The translations under genes and the position numbers were made by a program. 38,245 nt of DNA, from IMG/VR virus record IMGVR_UViG_3300046791_000643, positions 1-38,245 of that record. One strand, written 5' to 3'. The DNA is from a virus. Positions 15,058-22,428 of the stretch are shown here, piece after piece (position 1 is the stretch's first letter; each line of letters begins with the position of its first letter). The notes under the pieces were generated by a model. That model searched no databases and had not been told where the DNA came from. It saw only the letters and a program-made list of their open reading frames with translations.

Positions 15058-15985
15058 TGAACCTCCGGCGCCGCCCCCACCGGTTCCACCCCGGCCCGTT
15101 GCGGTTGATGAGGAGCCCTTCGCTGGCCTCCACTCGCGGAGAGAGAAGCGCCTTTGCCTGTTGCTCGGCCTCGTCCAGCGAGGCCTTCGCGGCCTGCGCC
15201 CCGGGGTCCTTCTGGCCCAGCAGGTAGACGTAGACGGCGCGCTTTACCAACAGGTCCTGCATCTCCAGCGGCGCGTTGCAGATGGGCGTCTGGCCGGCCA
15301 GCGCAACGAAGTCGCCGGCGGCCAAGGCGCTGGGCAGTTCTGCCGGAGCAAACGCCAGCACCAGGCCCGAGAGCGGCGCGGTGAGGTCCATCGCCATGAC
15401 GTCGAAGTGCGGGGTGCCGCGGATGAAGTCGTATTGCGATGAAGGGTAGGGGCTGGGGAGAAAGCCGGCCGGAGCGGAGAGCAGCGTCACTTCCCCCGTG
15501 CTGGTGTCGATGCTCTCCACCTCGCCCGCCTCCTCCGCAGGCACCAGCGTGCTGAAGCGCCGGTAGTAGGTGATTCGCAGAGAGCCGGCGGCGGTGACGC
15601 TGGGCAGGAGGCGGAGGTTGTTGCCCTCCAGCACGAAGTCGCCGGTGCCGTAGCCGTCTCCACCATACACCGCGGCGTCGTGCTGGTTGATGGGCTCCAG
15701 CACCACGTAGTCGCCGCCCACCTGGCGCTCGACAAGCTTGATGCCTGCCGCCACCGCGCGCGTCGGCAGGCGGTACGTCTGGACGCCGGAGACGAGGGGG
15801 ATGTTTTGCGTCTGCTCCTGGTACTCCTCGCGGACGGACTTGAGCACCGTCATCAGGTACAGGCGCTGCTCTCGGTTGAGGAGCCGACGAATACGAGGCG
15901 TGAACGAAGCTTCCGCAGAGCCGGGGAAGACTCCTTCCTCCTTCGCTGCGGTGATGAGCTCGTCCGCCAGGTATTCGTTGGGCAC
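15050..15985 (-). CDS. Head-to-tail adaptor (T7 gp11-like)
   Basis: A 311-residue protein with a GTG start preceded by GGGAGG. The N-terminal helical part (YLADELITAAKEEGVFPG and FTPRIRRLLNREQRLYLMTV) is followed by a beta-rich centre with SGVQTYRLPTRAVAAGIKLV and LRITYYRRFSTLVP, and C-terminal helices (LLVKRAVYVYLLGQKDPGAQ). This is the arrangement of podovirus tail adaptor proteins, which join the portal to the nozzle. The nozzle gene overlaps its end. The C-terminal basic tail (NRWGRRRRFSG) may contact DNA or portal. Confidence 0.65.
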   Translation of the reverse strand: MPNEYLADELITAAKEEGVFPGSAEASFTPRIRRLLNREQRLYLMTVLKSVREEYQEQTQNIPLVSGVQTYRLPTRAVAAGIKLVERQVGGDYVVLEPINQHDAAVYGGDGYGTGDFVLEGNNLRLLPSVTAAGSLRITYYRRFSTLVPAEEAGEVESIDTSTGEVTLLSAPAGFLPSPYPSSQYDFIRGTPHFDVMAMDLTAPLSGLVLAFAPAELPSALAAGDFVALAGQTPICNAPLEMQDLLVKRAVYVYLLGQKDPGAQAAKASLDEAEQQAKALLSPRVEASEGLLINRNGPGWNRWGRRRRFSG

Positions 15986-15986
15986 G

Positions 15987-16253
15987 TCAGCCTCCCATGC
16001 TGGCCAGCAGCGCCTTCAGCTTCTCGACGTCCGGGCCCGACTCTTCCTCCTCCGGCACCGCGTCCACGCCGGGAATTTCCGGGTCCTCGGCGGGCGGCGC
16101 GGGCGGAGGAGCCAGGCGGGAGCCAATGTCCTTGGCCATCCCGCCCTTCGCGAAGGTGAGCAGCTCCTTCAGCGTCTCCTCGTCCAGCTTGGTGAGCTCC
16201 TCGCCGCGCCCGGGCGGCATCTCTTCCTCTTCCTCTTCGAGCATTGGATTCAT
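15987..16253 (-). CDS. Small acidic virion-associated protein
   Basis: An 88-residue protein, MNPMLEEEEEEMPPGRGEEL. ATG 16253 is chosen because the gene before it ends two bases upstream and the acidic protein begins there. Two short helices (ETLKELLTFAKGGMAK and VEKLKALLASMG) are joined by a Pro-rich acidic linker. It could be an assembly chaperone or minor head protein. No family was recognised. Confidence 0.55.
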   Translation of the reverse strand: MNPMLEEEEEEMPPGRGEELTKLDEETLKELLTFAKGGMAKDIGSRLAPPPAPPAEDPEIPGVDAVPEEEESGPDVEKLKALLASMGG

Positions 16254-16255
16254 CG

Positions 16256-16756
16256 CTACACCTCGGTCACTTTCATGGCGGCGTACACCTGGTTTGCGGT
16301 GCCGGAGATGCCGACACCGCCGACACACGAAACGGAGATTCTGTCTCCCGCGGCGAAGGTGACGGAGTTGAGCAAATCCGCCACCTGAGTCCCTGCGACA
16401 GGCAGGACGCACGCAAGGAGGGTGTCCACGCCGTTCTTCCGGACGGTGATGGTGAGTCCGGCGCCGGCGGGCCCATTCGCCGCCTGCACGTAGAGGCGAG
16501 AAATGATGCAGTCCAGGGGCACGCGGAAGCTGATTTCCATGCCGCCAGCGTTCTGGTTGGAGCCGAAGGGCCGCAGGAAGTTGAGGCTGGTGTCAGCCGG
16601 CGCCGTGCCTGCGGAGAACGTCACCAGCGACACTGCGGGCGCGCTGGCCGCCGCCGCCACGGCCCTGGCGAACTCAATTTGCTTCTGGGCGGTGTCCACC
16701 TCTCCGGACGAAGGGTAGAGGTAGTCGGCGCCGTCCACGGTGATGGTGACGCTCAT
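16256..16756 (-). CDS. Beta-sandwich virion protein (fibre or decoration type)
   Basis: A 166-residue protein. ATG 16756 overlaps the preceding stop (ATGA). The N-terminal 50 residues begin with a short strand pair (VTITVDGADYLYP) and an Ala-rich helix. The remainder is a jelly-roll-like domain with PLDCIISRLYVQAANGPAGA, LTITVRKNGV and FAAGDRISVSC, a pattern repeatedly found in phage tail-fibre and decoration proteins. It is probably exposed on the virion. It follows the three Sec-signal genes. Confidence 0.55.
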   Translation of the reverse strand: MSVTITVDGADYLYPSSGEVDTAQKQIEFARAVAAAASAPAVSLVTFSAGTAPADTSLNFLRPFGSNQNAGGMEISFRVPLDCIISRLYVQAANGPAGAGLTITVRKNGVDTLLACVLPVAGTQVADLLNSVTFAAGDRISVSCVGGVGISGTANQVYAAMKVTEV

Positions 16757-17370
16757 TGCGGGCACTCCTGGGGCCAGCTCTCGTCCCCTTCGGCGAAGAG
16801 GACGGGGCCTGGGTACTTTCTGAAGCAGCCGGGCCCCACCCAGGTGTCCGGCGACAGCGTGACGCCGAGTGGCGCAGTGACGAGGCCGCCATCCTGCTGG
16901 GGAGTGCGGCACCTGCCGGCATCCGGGCGGTAGCAGGCGCCCGCCTCCAGGCCCTGGGAGGGGTAGTCGTAGGTGCAGACGACCGGAGAGCTGCAAGAGC
17001 CAACCTCCAGCACCGTGCACGCCTCGGCAACGCTGCCAACCGGGATGATGCAGAAGCCGCCGTCGGGCCTGCTGGGAAAGTCGGGGAGGATGAGGGTTGA
17101 GCCTTCGTCGCCGCCGTCAAAAAACCGCGCCCGGACTTGGCCCGTCAGGTACGCCGGCAGGGGCTCTCCGTCTGGCAGTGGGAGGTTCCGGCAGTCCGGG
17201 TGCACGTAGAAGCGGCACTCCAGCCGCGCGGGCGTGGAGACATCCAGAAGGCCGGCGTCAATGGCGTCGTCCCGGGTGAAGCCAGGACCGAGGACGGCGA
17301 GCGTATACACCGCGCCTGCGGTGGCAACGGTGCCGAGGATGACAAGCATCGCGCGGAGAGCGGGACTCAC
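16753..17370 (-). CDS. Cysteine-rich protein with N-terminal membrane anchor or signal
   Basis: A 205-residue protein. GTG 17370 is set by the GTGA overlap with the upstream stop; another in-frame GTG lies six bases earlier. Residues 1-28 are a basic start and hydrophobic stretch (ALRAMLVILGTVATAGAVYT), a signal peptide or anchor. The mature part has about eleven cysteines (for example LECRFYVHPDCRNL, EACTVLEVGSCSSPVVCTYD, AGACYRPDAGRC), a content expected for a disulphide-bonded protein outside the cytoplasm. No family was recognised. It lies between tail genes and follows two genes whose products also carry signal peptides. Confidence 0.6.
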   Translation of the reverse strand: MSPALRAMLVILGTVATAGAVYTLAVLGPGFTRDDAIDAGLLDVSTPARLECRFYVHPDCRNLPLPDGEPLPAYLTGQVRARFFDGGDEGSTLILPDFPSRPDGGFCIIPVGSVAEACTVLEVGSCSSPVVCTYDYPSQGLEAGACYRPDAGRCRTPQQDGGLVTAPLGVTLSPDTWVGPGCFRKYPGPVLFAEGDESWPQECPQ

Positions 17371-18620
17371 AGGCACCCCGCGAAGGAGTTCTCGAGACGC
17401 AACGCCCGGATGTAGCCCGTGAAGTTGGCGCTGCTTCCGCAGGTGCTGCCAAGGCAGACGGTGCCGGAAGCGGCGAAGTCCGTCCCCGCCTGCGTCGCCG
17501 CGGTGGCGCCGTTGACTTGAATCGAACCGAGTAGCGAGGGCAAGGTGCGCCAGGAGCCACGGCCGACGCTGGTGGTGCCGAAGAGCGCCGCCGCCACAGT
17601 GGGGCCGCCGCCCGTTGTTGCGAAGGTCCCCAGCGTGGTTCCTGCGCTGGGCCAGTAGATGGCGGCGTCGCTGTTGGAGCCACCGCTGGTGCCGACGATG
17701 TAGATGCTCCCGGCTGTCTTCACGGTCGGGAAGGTAATCGTCGCGGTGGCGCAGCCCTCGGCCTCGGGGAATGTCAGCGCGAAGCTGGCGAGCTCAGGAG
17801 AACGCACGACTGTGGTGCCAGCCGTCGCGATGTAGCTCGTCGCTCGGCTCTGGCCCTTTTCGAGCTGGGCGCCCCAGACGAGTAGATCGACGGCGGTGGC
17901 GCCAGTGGGGACGTTGACGCCAATGACGGCGCCAGAGCCAGCAGTCGAGCCGAACAACTGCGAGAAGGTGAACCGCTGCCAGGACGTCGTCGCGGTGAGG
18001 TCCGCGCTCCGGAAGTCGGCGACGCCGTTGTGAGTCAGCTTCAGTCGAAAGAGCTGGGAGCTGCCGGTGTTGCTCTTCACGTAGAAGGCTGTCGTGTGCG
18101 TCGCAGCCTCGTAGATGCCGCTGATGGTCTGCTGAACGACGGCGTTCGCGTCGCCGGCCGAAATCTGCACCCGGTCCGCAGTGCTGGCTCCATTGGGACC
18201 GACCCCGGCGTTTGCTGTGACGGTGCCGGAGAAGATGGTCCAGACGGCGTTCTCTAATTCCTCTGAGCGAAGCGCGACATTCGTCCTCGTCTCCTCCGTG
18301 AGGAGGCCGTTCGCCTCGATGCGAGCCTGGTTGCTGGTGTGCAGGACAATCGTCCCGTCGCTCTTGGCGCAGTAGGCCGAGCTTGAGCGCGTGAAGTTGA
18401 GTGTCTGGCCTGTCGCGGCGACAAGGACAGCGCCAGTACATTCGTCCGACGCGGAGACGCTGGGAAGAAAGCTCAAGAGCGCGGTGGCCGCCGCAGCGCC
18501 TGCCCCCGCACCGCTGGAGGGGAAGCGCTCAGGGCTCAACCCTCCGCTGCGGATGCTCTTCGAGAGCGCCTGCGCGTTCGCCAGTTGGGCGAGGACGAGA
18601 AGAGGGAGAGCCCAGCGCAT
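17367..18620 (-). CDS. Tail-fibre-like protein with carbohydrate-binding module and signal peptide
   Basis: A 417-residue protein. The N-terminus MRWALPLLVLAQLANAQALS is a textbook Sec signal with an ANA or AQA cleavage site. Residues 95-280 hold a module common in phage fibres: LLTEETRTNVALRSEELENA, then VWTIFSGTVTANAGVGPNGA, and the closing WGAQLEKGQSRATSYIAT, resembling family 4/9 carbohydrate-binding modules. The C-terminal region is another beta-rich domain with paired cysteines (CLGSTC). ATG 18620 (TGATG overlap) is preferred; a GTG lies one codon upstream. It may be a fibre, but a secreted surface-binding protein fits the signal better. Confidence 0.6.
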   Translation of the reverse strand: MRWALPLLVLAQLANAQALSKSIRSGGLSPERFPSSGAGAGAAAATALLSFLPSVSASDECTGAVLVAATGQTLNFTRSSSAYCAKSDGTIVLHTSNQARIEANGLLTEETRTNVALRSEELENAVWTIFSGTVTANAGVGPNGASTADRVQISAGDANAVVQQTISGIYEAATHTTAFYVKSNTGSSQLFRLKLTHNGVADFRSADLTATTSWQRFTFSQLFGSTAGSGAVIGVNVPTGATAVDLLVWGAQLEKGQSRATSYIATAGTTVVRSPELASFALTFPEAEGCATATITFPTVKTAGSIYIVGTSGGSNSDAAIYWPSAGTTLGTFATTGGGPTVAAALFGTTSVGRGSWRTLPSLLGSIQVNGATAATQAGTDFAASGTVCLGSTCGSSANFTGYIRALRLENSFAGCL

Positions 18621-18964
18621 CACCGCACCTCGGTGACGATGGTGGCCGCCCCCGTCACCTGGTTGGCGGTCGCGGCGATGCAGGAAATTCGGTAGCCCGG
18701 GGGCAAGTCGATGGCCCAGGACTCGTTGGTGGCGAGGCGCCGCGCCTTGTTGAGCACCGCCGTCGGCGTCGTGTTGGACACCTTGCAGTAGATGGCGTTG
18801 GGCCCGAGGTTCTGCACCTCGATGCCCTTGCGTTGCTCAATGCCCACGTCCACGCGCGTGGAAGTCGTCAGCACCAACACCTCGTTCTGCTGCGTGGTGC
18901 TTGGAGACGACTGCCCCAGCACCGGGAGGGCCATGGCTGCGAGGAGAAGAGCGGTTTTCTTCAT
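18620..18964 (-). CDS. Small secreted protein with Sec signal peptide
   Basis: A 114-residue protein. MKKTALLLAAMALPVLGQSS is a clear Sec signal (KK, hydrophobic core, VLG-Q cleavage). The mature 95 residues are beta-rich (VLVLTTSTRVDVGIEQRKGI and NLGPNAIYCKVSNT) and resemble small virion decoration domains that coat or cap fibres. It ends in a TGATG overlap with the fibre-like gene and starts seven bases after the stop of the repeated-domain protein. A virion protein with a cleavable signal would be unusual, so export to the envelope is the simplest reading. Confidence 0.6.
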   Translation of the reverse strand: MKKTALLLAAMALPVLGQSSPSTTQQNEVLVLTTSTRVDVGIEQRKGIEVQNLGPNAIYCKVSNTTPTAVLNKARRLATNESWAIDLPPGYRISCIAATANQVTGAATIVTEVR

Positions 18965-18971
18965 GGCAGCC

Positions 18972-19799
18972 TCAGAAGGTGAAGACCGTGGAGGAGCCGC
19001 CAGAGAAGCGCGCCCCGGAAACCAGGAGCCGCGTGCCGTTGGAGCTGGCCAGGGTGTGGACGTTGCCGGTCTGCCCCTTCTCCACCGCGCAGAGGAGGAC
19101 GGAGGCAGCCGCTGCCAGCGTGGTGCCGGAGACGGTAATTCCCGCGCCGGACTTCGACAGGCCCAGCGTCTGGGTCGGCCCAAAGGGGAGCTGCCGCACC
19201 GTGACGAGGCCAGCGGCGCTCGACGCAACCACCTGCTCACGAAGGAAGGGGTGAGCGTTGACTTTGGCCACCAGCGAAAACGCATCCGTCGTGTCGCTGC
19301 CGGAGATGTCGAACGTGGTGGTCGAGGTAGCGGGCCCGCCGACTGCGGTGAAAGTGACTCCACCAATGGTGACCGTCTGTCCGGCGGTGACGCCCGCCAG
19401 GGTGACCGTGCCGCTCCGGTTGTCGGCCTTCACATAGCCCGAGACGAGGGGCGTGACGGAGGCGTTGACGCTCGTTACGAATCCCGAGGCGTCCACGATG
19501 TCCGTGCCGTCCACGGAGAACTGGTTCGCACCGGCGGCACCGGCCACGGCGGTGAAAACGACGCCGTTGATGGTGACGGTGTCCGCCGCGGCGACGGCCG
19601 CCAGGGTGACGAGGGCGTTGCCGTACGTGGCGCCCGCCGTGATGCTGGGCCGGGACTGAGCGCGGCCCAGAATGCCGCTGCCTGCGATGGCGCGCAGGTA
19701 CTCGGCGAAGCGGTTCACCTTCTCCCGCGGCTTGCGGGTGAGATAGGTGCCGAAGGGGTCCTCACCCTCGGGGACGTAGATGGTGACGGTGCTCTTCAT
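18972..19799 (-). CDS. Virion protein with duplicated beta domain, possible decoration protein
   Basis: A 275-residue protein, ATG preceded by AGGGAG. The N-terminal 50 residues carry a basic helix (REKVNRFAEYLRAIAGSG). A domain of about 50 residues then occurs twice (63-113 and 132-182), each with a strand pair of the form TVTIxGVxFTAV, then a GTD/GSD element, an F helix and V-N-A. A third, shorter beta region follows. Such repeats are frequent in phage head or tail surface proteins. It lies directly downstream of the major capsid gene after a hairpin, consistent with a decoration protein. Confidence 0.55.
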   Translation of the reverse strand: MKSTVTIYVPEGEDPFGTYLTRKPREKVNRFAEYLRAIAGSGILGRAQSRPSITAGATYGNALVTLAAVAAADTVTINGVVFTAVAGAAGANQFSVDGTDIVDASGFVTSVNASVTPLVSGYVKADNRSGTVTLAGVTAGQTVTIGGVTFTAVGGPATSTTTFDISGSDTTDAFSLVAKVNAHPFLREQVVASSAAGLVTVRQLPFGPTQTLGLSKSGAGITVSGTTLAAAASVLLCAVEKGQTGNVHTLASSNGTRLLVSGARFSGGSSTVFTF

Positions 19800-19831
19800 G
19801 GGCGGACTCCCTTGGGGTGGTGCCTACGGAC

Positions 19832-19864
19832 TCAAGAAGCACCCCGAAGGGAGAGGGGTGGTGC
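19832..19864 (-). terminator. Hairpin after the capsid gene, partial terminator
   Basis: On the minus strand GCAC and CCC pair with GGG and GTGC around a short loop (two-base bulge), followed by TTCTT. It lies 28 bases beyond the capsid stop and before the next gene. A leaky terminator here would raise capsid mRNA over downstream messages. An 11-bp direct repeat GGGGTGGTGCC (19815-19825 and 19855-19865) overlaps it. Confidence 0.4.
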
Positions 19865-19891
19865 CCCTCGGAGTGCCGTTCAACCCGTCGC

Positions 19892-21178
19892 TCAGGTGTA
19901 GGTAATTCCAGTGCCGTACATGCTGTGGTTGGGGCGCTTGTTGATGACGCATTGGTCCGTCTGCAGCTGGATGCCGGCCAGGTTGGTTCCCATGATGGGG
20001 TACCAGTGCTGCTCGCCATCCACGCCGGGGATGCCGAACTCCAGGTCCATGCTGCCCACGCGCCCGACGTTGGCCGGGTTGAGCAGGAGGAACTCTCCCT
20101 GCGCCATGAAGGGGTGGTTGACGAGCTCAATCTCCCCAATCTCCGCGGACGCGTAGCCGATGGCCTTGTGGCCCAGCTTCGCTCTCTCCGGCGAGTAGCT
20201 GGCGTCGAAGTTCCGGTTCACCTTCGCCTCAGCCATCGCCTGGCCGAACGCCTTGTTCGCCAGGTACAGCTCCAGCTTCCCGGAGGCGCCGCGGTCCCGG
20301 AGCAGGCCCACCGCGTCCTCGATGACGTCGGAGTTGAAGTTTCCGCCGACGTCGTAGGTGTTGCCCTTCCAGTTGCCGTACACCGACGCGTCAATTCCGA
20401 GGGACGTGCCGGAGATGTTGCTCGACTGGGCGATGAGCCCCGCCATCTCGTTCCATGCGACGGACGAGGTGGGGTCCGTGGTGGCGCCCTCGAAGTACAG
20501 GTTGTCCGCCGCCGTGACTTCGGAGGCGAGCGTGCCCGTGTAGCTGACGGTGATTTTGCGCTCCGCCGCCTTGATGCCGGCCAACACCAGGGGGCCAGAG
20601 GCGTTGTTCTTCGTGGCCGCGGTGAACGCGTCGAACGTCGCGCCTTCGCTCAGCGCCCAGAAGAGGCCGGGACGCCACGTGGCCTGGGTGATGGTGAGGT
20701 CCGCCAGGCCAGCGCCCAAGTCCGTCACCGTCTCGACGGTGCCGAGCGTCTTCTGGCCGATGATGATGCTGGCCTCGACGCGGTTGGACGCGGACAGCTT
20801 CATCCCCTTGTAGGTTTCCGACGCCAGGGCGGCGAAGGCGCCGTCCCCGGCGGCTGCGGCGCGGGCCAGGGCCTGCGTCACCAGCCGCTCCTCCAAGATG
20901 AAGGCGGAGGGGACAACGCTGGCCTGCTTCACTACCTGGGGGCGGGGCTGCTTGAGCGACGTGTTGGCGGTGCCCGCGCTGCCCAGGTAGGTGTAGCCGT
21001 TGGGGAAGCGGAGCGTCATCGGCGACTGGTAGGACTCGCCAATTGCCCGGCTGCCCTTGTCCCAACCGACTCGCTTCGTGACGATGCTGCAGTCGCTCCG
21101 GAGATCCTGGAGTCCCGACTTGTCGTAGACCCGCTTCGCCATACCGTTAATGTCTGAGAACGTTGTTTCGCCAGCCAT
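19892..21178 (-). CDS. Major capsid protein
   Basis: A 428-residue protein placed directly after the scaffold and portal genes. It shows the balanced alpha/beta composition of HK97-fold coat proteins of podoviruses: N-terminal arm (AGETTFSDINGMAKRVYD), spine helix region (VVPSAFILEERLVTQALARA), and a C-terminal part with FGIPGVDGEQHWYPIMGTNL and the ending HSMYGTGITYT. No separate decoration or protease domain is fused. ATG 21178 has only a weak ribosome site (CAGGTG). The 257-base gap upstream may hold its own promoter. The identification is from gene order and overall pattern. Confidence 0.8.
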   Translation of the reverse strand: MAGETTFSDINGMAKRVYDKSGLQDLRSDCSIVTKRVGWDKGSRAIGESYQSPMTLRFPNGYTYLGSAGTANTSLKQPRPQVVKQASVVPSAFILEERLVTQALARAAAAGDGAFAALASETYKGMKLSASNRVEASIIIGQKTLGTVETVTDLGAGLADLTITQATWRPGLFWALSEGATFDAFTAATKNNASGPLVLAGIKAAERKITVSYTGTLASEVTAADNLYFEGATTDPTSSVAWNEMAGLIAQSSNISGTSLGIDASVYGNWKGNTYDVGGNFNSDVIEDAVGLLRDRGASGKLELYLANKAFGQAMAEAKVNRNFDASYSPERAKLGHKAIGYASAEIGEIELVNHPFMAQGEFLLLNPANVGRVGSMDLEFGIPGVDGEQHWYPIMGTNLAGIQLQTDQCVINKRPNHSMYGTGITYT

Positions 21179-21435
21179 GGACGCACCTGAGGAGGGCGCG
21201 CCAGTGGCGACGCCCGAAGAAGAGGAGGGGAATTCACTCGTCCGTTTGGAAAGCGCGCCGCGCCGCAGAAGGTGGCGATGCGTCCTCTCGGAACGTCTCT
21301 CTTCGGGCCTTGGTGGCTCCTGTGTCGGGAGCGCCGCAGACAGCCGAGTCTTTCAGGGGTGGCTGTGTCGGCGCCCCGTCAGACACTCGAAGTGCTACGG
21401 GGGCTGGGTTGCCAAGTCAACGGGGGCTGCCTGGC
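21179..21435. other. Non-coding gap upstream of the capsid gene
   Basis: This is the longest untranslated stretch within the minus-strand operon. It contains a TTGACT box on the minus strand (21420-21415) with TAGCAC 17 bases on, and a short stem ACAGCC/GGCTGT (about 21334-21363). A 50-codon minus-strand frame from a GTG at 21386 has no ribosome site and poor third-position GC, so it is not called. An extra promoter for capsid is plausible. Confidence 0.5.
21392..21420 (-). promoter_or_regulatory. Promoter-like element upstream of the capsid gene
   Basis: Minus strand TTGACT (21420-21415), 17-base spacer, TAGCAC (21397-21392). The surrounding 21 bases recur with 18 matches at about 29346-29366, also ahead of a minus-strand gene. 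The -10 is weak, so this is only a candidate. Confidence 0.3.
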
Positions 21436-22419
21436 CTACGTCCCGAACATCTTCTTGAGGTTGGCTTCCACCTCTTGCACCGACAGGTAGCGCGGGCGCT
21501 CTTCGCGTGAAGGCTGCGGGGGCGCCTGCTTCGGTGTGCGCACCACGCCCTGGCTTCGCTCGAAGTTCTCGATGGAGTGCTTCAGCAGGGCCTGGATGGT
21601 TTCGTTGCCCAACTCTCGCGTAAGCGCCTCGGGGCTGAGCGCGGCGAGGTAGTTGCGTGTGAAGCCGCTGACGCGGCGCCGCACCTCGGAGGCCAGGTTC
21701 TCCGGCGTCACCTCGATGCCGTCCTGGCGCATGAGGTCCTCCGTCTCGGCCATGAGGTAGAGGGTTTCGTGCGTCGGCTCCAGGCCGGTGCTGGGCATGG
21801 CCGCGCGGTACACCTGCTTGCGCTGCTCGATGAACTTCTTGCGGTGGATGGCCTTCAGCGCGGCCTTCTCCTTCTCCTCGCGCTGCGTCTTCTCGGACTG
21901 CTGGGCCTCCAGCTGTGCGCGCAATTCGGCCAGCTCCCGTTGCTCCGGAGACATGGCCTCTTGCTCGATGGCGGCGAGGAGCTGGCGCTTGGCCATCTCA
22001 CCCAGGTCGCGGCCCTTGCGGCGGAGGAACTCCTCCGGGTTCTCGTCGGCGAGCTTGTCGGCCTCCTCGCGGGCCTTCAGCTTGGCCAGGGCGTCGGAGA
22101 GCTGCCTCTTCGTGGCGTAGCCGAGCTGCAGCTCCCGCTTGATGCCGTCCTCGTCCAAGTCAACGTCCCGCTCTTCCCCGTACACCTTCACCTTGGTGCG
22201 CAGCCGGTAGGCCTCCTTCGTCTCGCCGGGTTGCTGGGGCGCGTCCTTCGGCGCTACGCCCTGCGTGCCCTCCTTCGGGAGGAAGCGGCCATCTGGAGCG
22301 CGAGTGCCGTTGGGCCCCGGCCTCGTCTCGACGACGGGCGCGGGGGCAGTGGCCTTCCCAGGGGCCGGGTTGGACGGCGTGGCCGCAACGGGCGCGGCAG
22401 GAGCGACGGCTTCCGACAT
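21436..22419 (-). CDS. Scaffolding protein
   Basis: A 327-residue protein between portal and capsid genes, the classic scaffold position. The N-terminal 50 residues are Pro/Ala-rich and disordered (VAPAAPVAATPSNPAPG). The middle is a long charged coiled coil (about 100-205, for example EQRELAELRAQLEAQQSEKT), and the C-terminus has a basic helix-turn-helix-like end (YLSVQEVEANLKKMFGT) of the kind that contacts capsid subunits. ATG 22419 follows the portal stop by nine bases with GAGGT upstream. Scaffolds guide procapsid assembly and then leave. Sequence alone is not diagnostic; order and composition are. Confidence 0.75.
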   Translation of the reverse strand: MSEAVAPAAPVAATPSNPAPGKATAPAPVVETRPGPNGTRAPDGRFLPKEGTQGVAPKDAPQQPGETKEAYRLRTKVKVYGEERDVDLDEDGIKRELQLGYATKRQLSDALAKLKAREEADKLADENPEEFLRRKGRDLGEMAKRQLLAAIEQEAMSPEQRELAELRAQLEAQQSEKTQREEKEKAALKAIHRKKFIEQRKQVYRAAMPSTGLEPTHETLYLMAETEDLMRQDGIEVTPENLASEVRRRVSGFTRNYLAALSPEALTRELGNETIQALLKHSIENFERSQGVVRTPKQAPPQPSREERPRYLSVQEVEANLKKMFGT

Positions 22420-22428
22420 GAGGTACCT

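Noticed and set aside
21234-21386. 50-codon minus-strand frame in the capsid upstream gap
   Set aside because: GTG start without ribosome site and clearly lower third-position GC than neighbouring genes.
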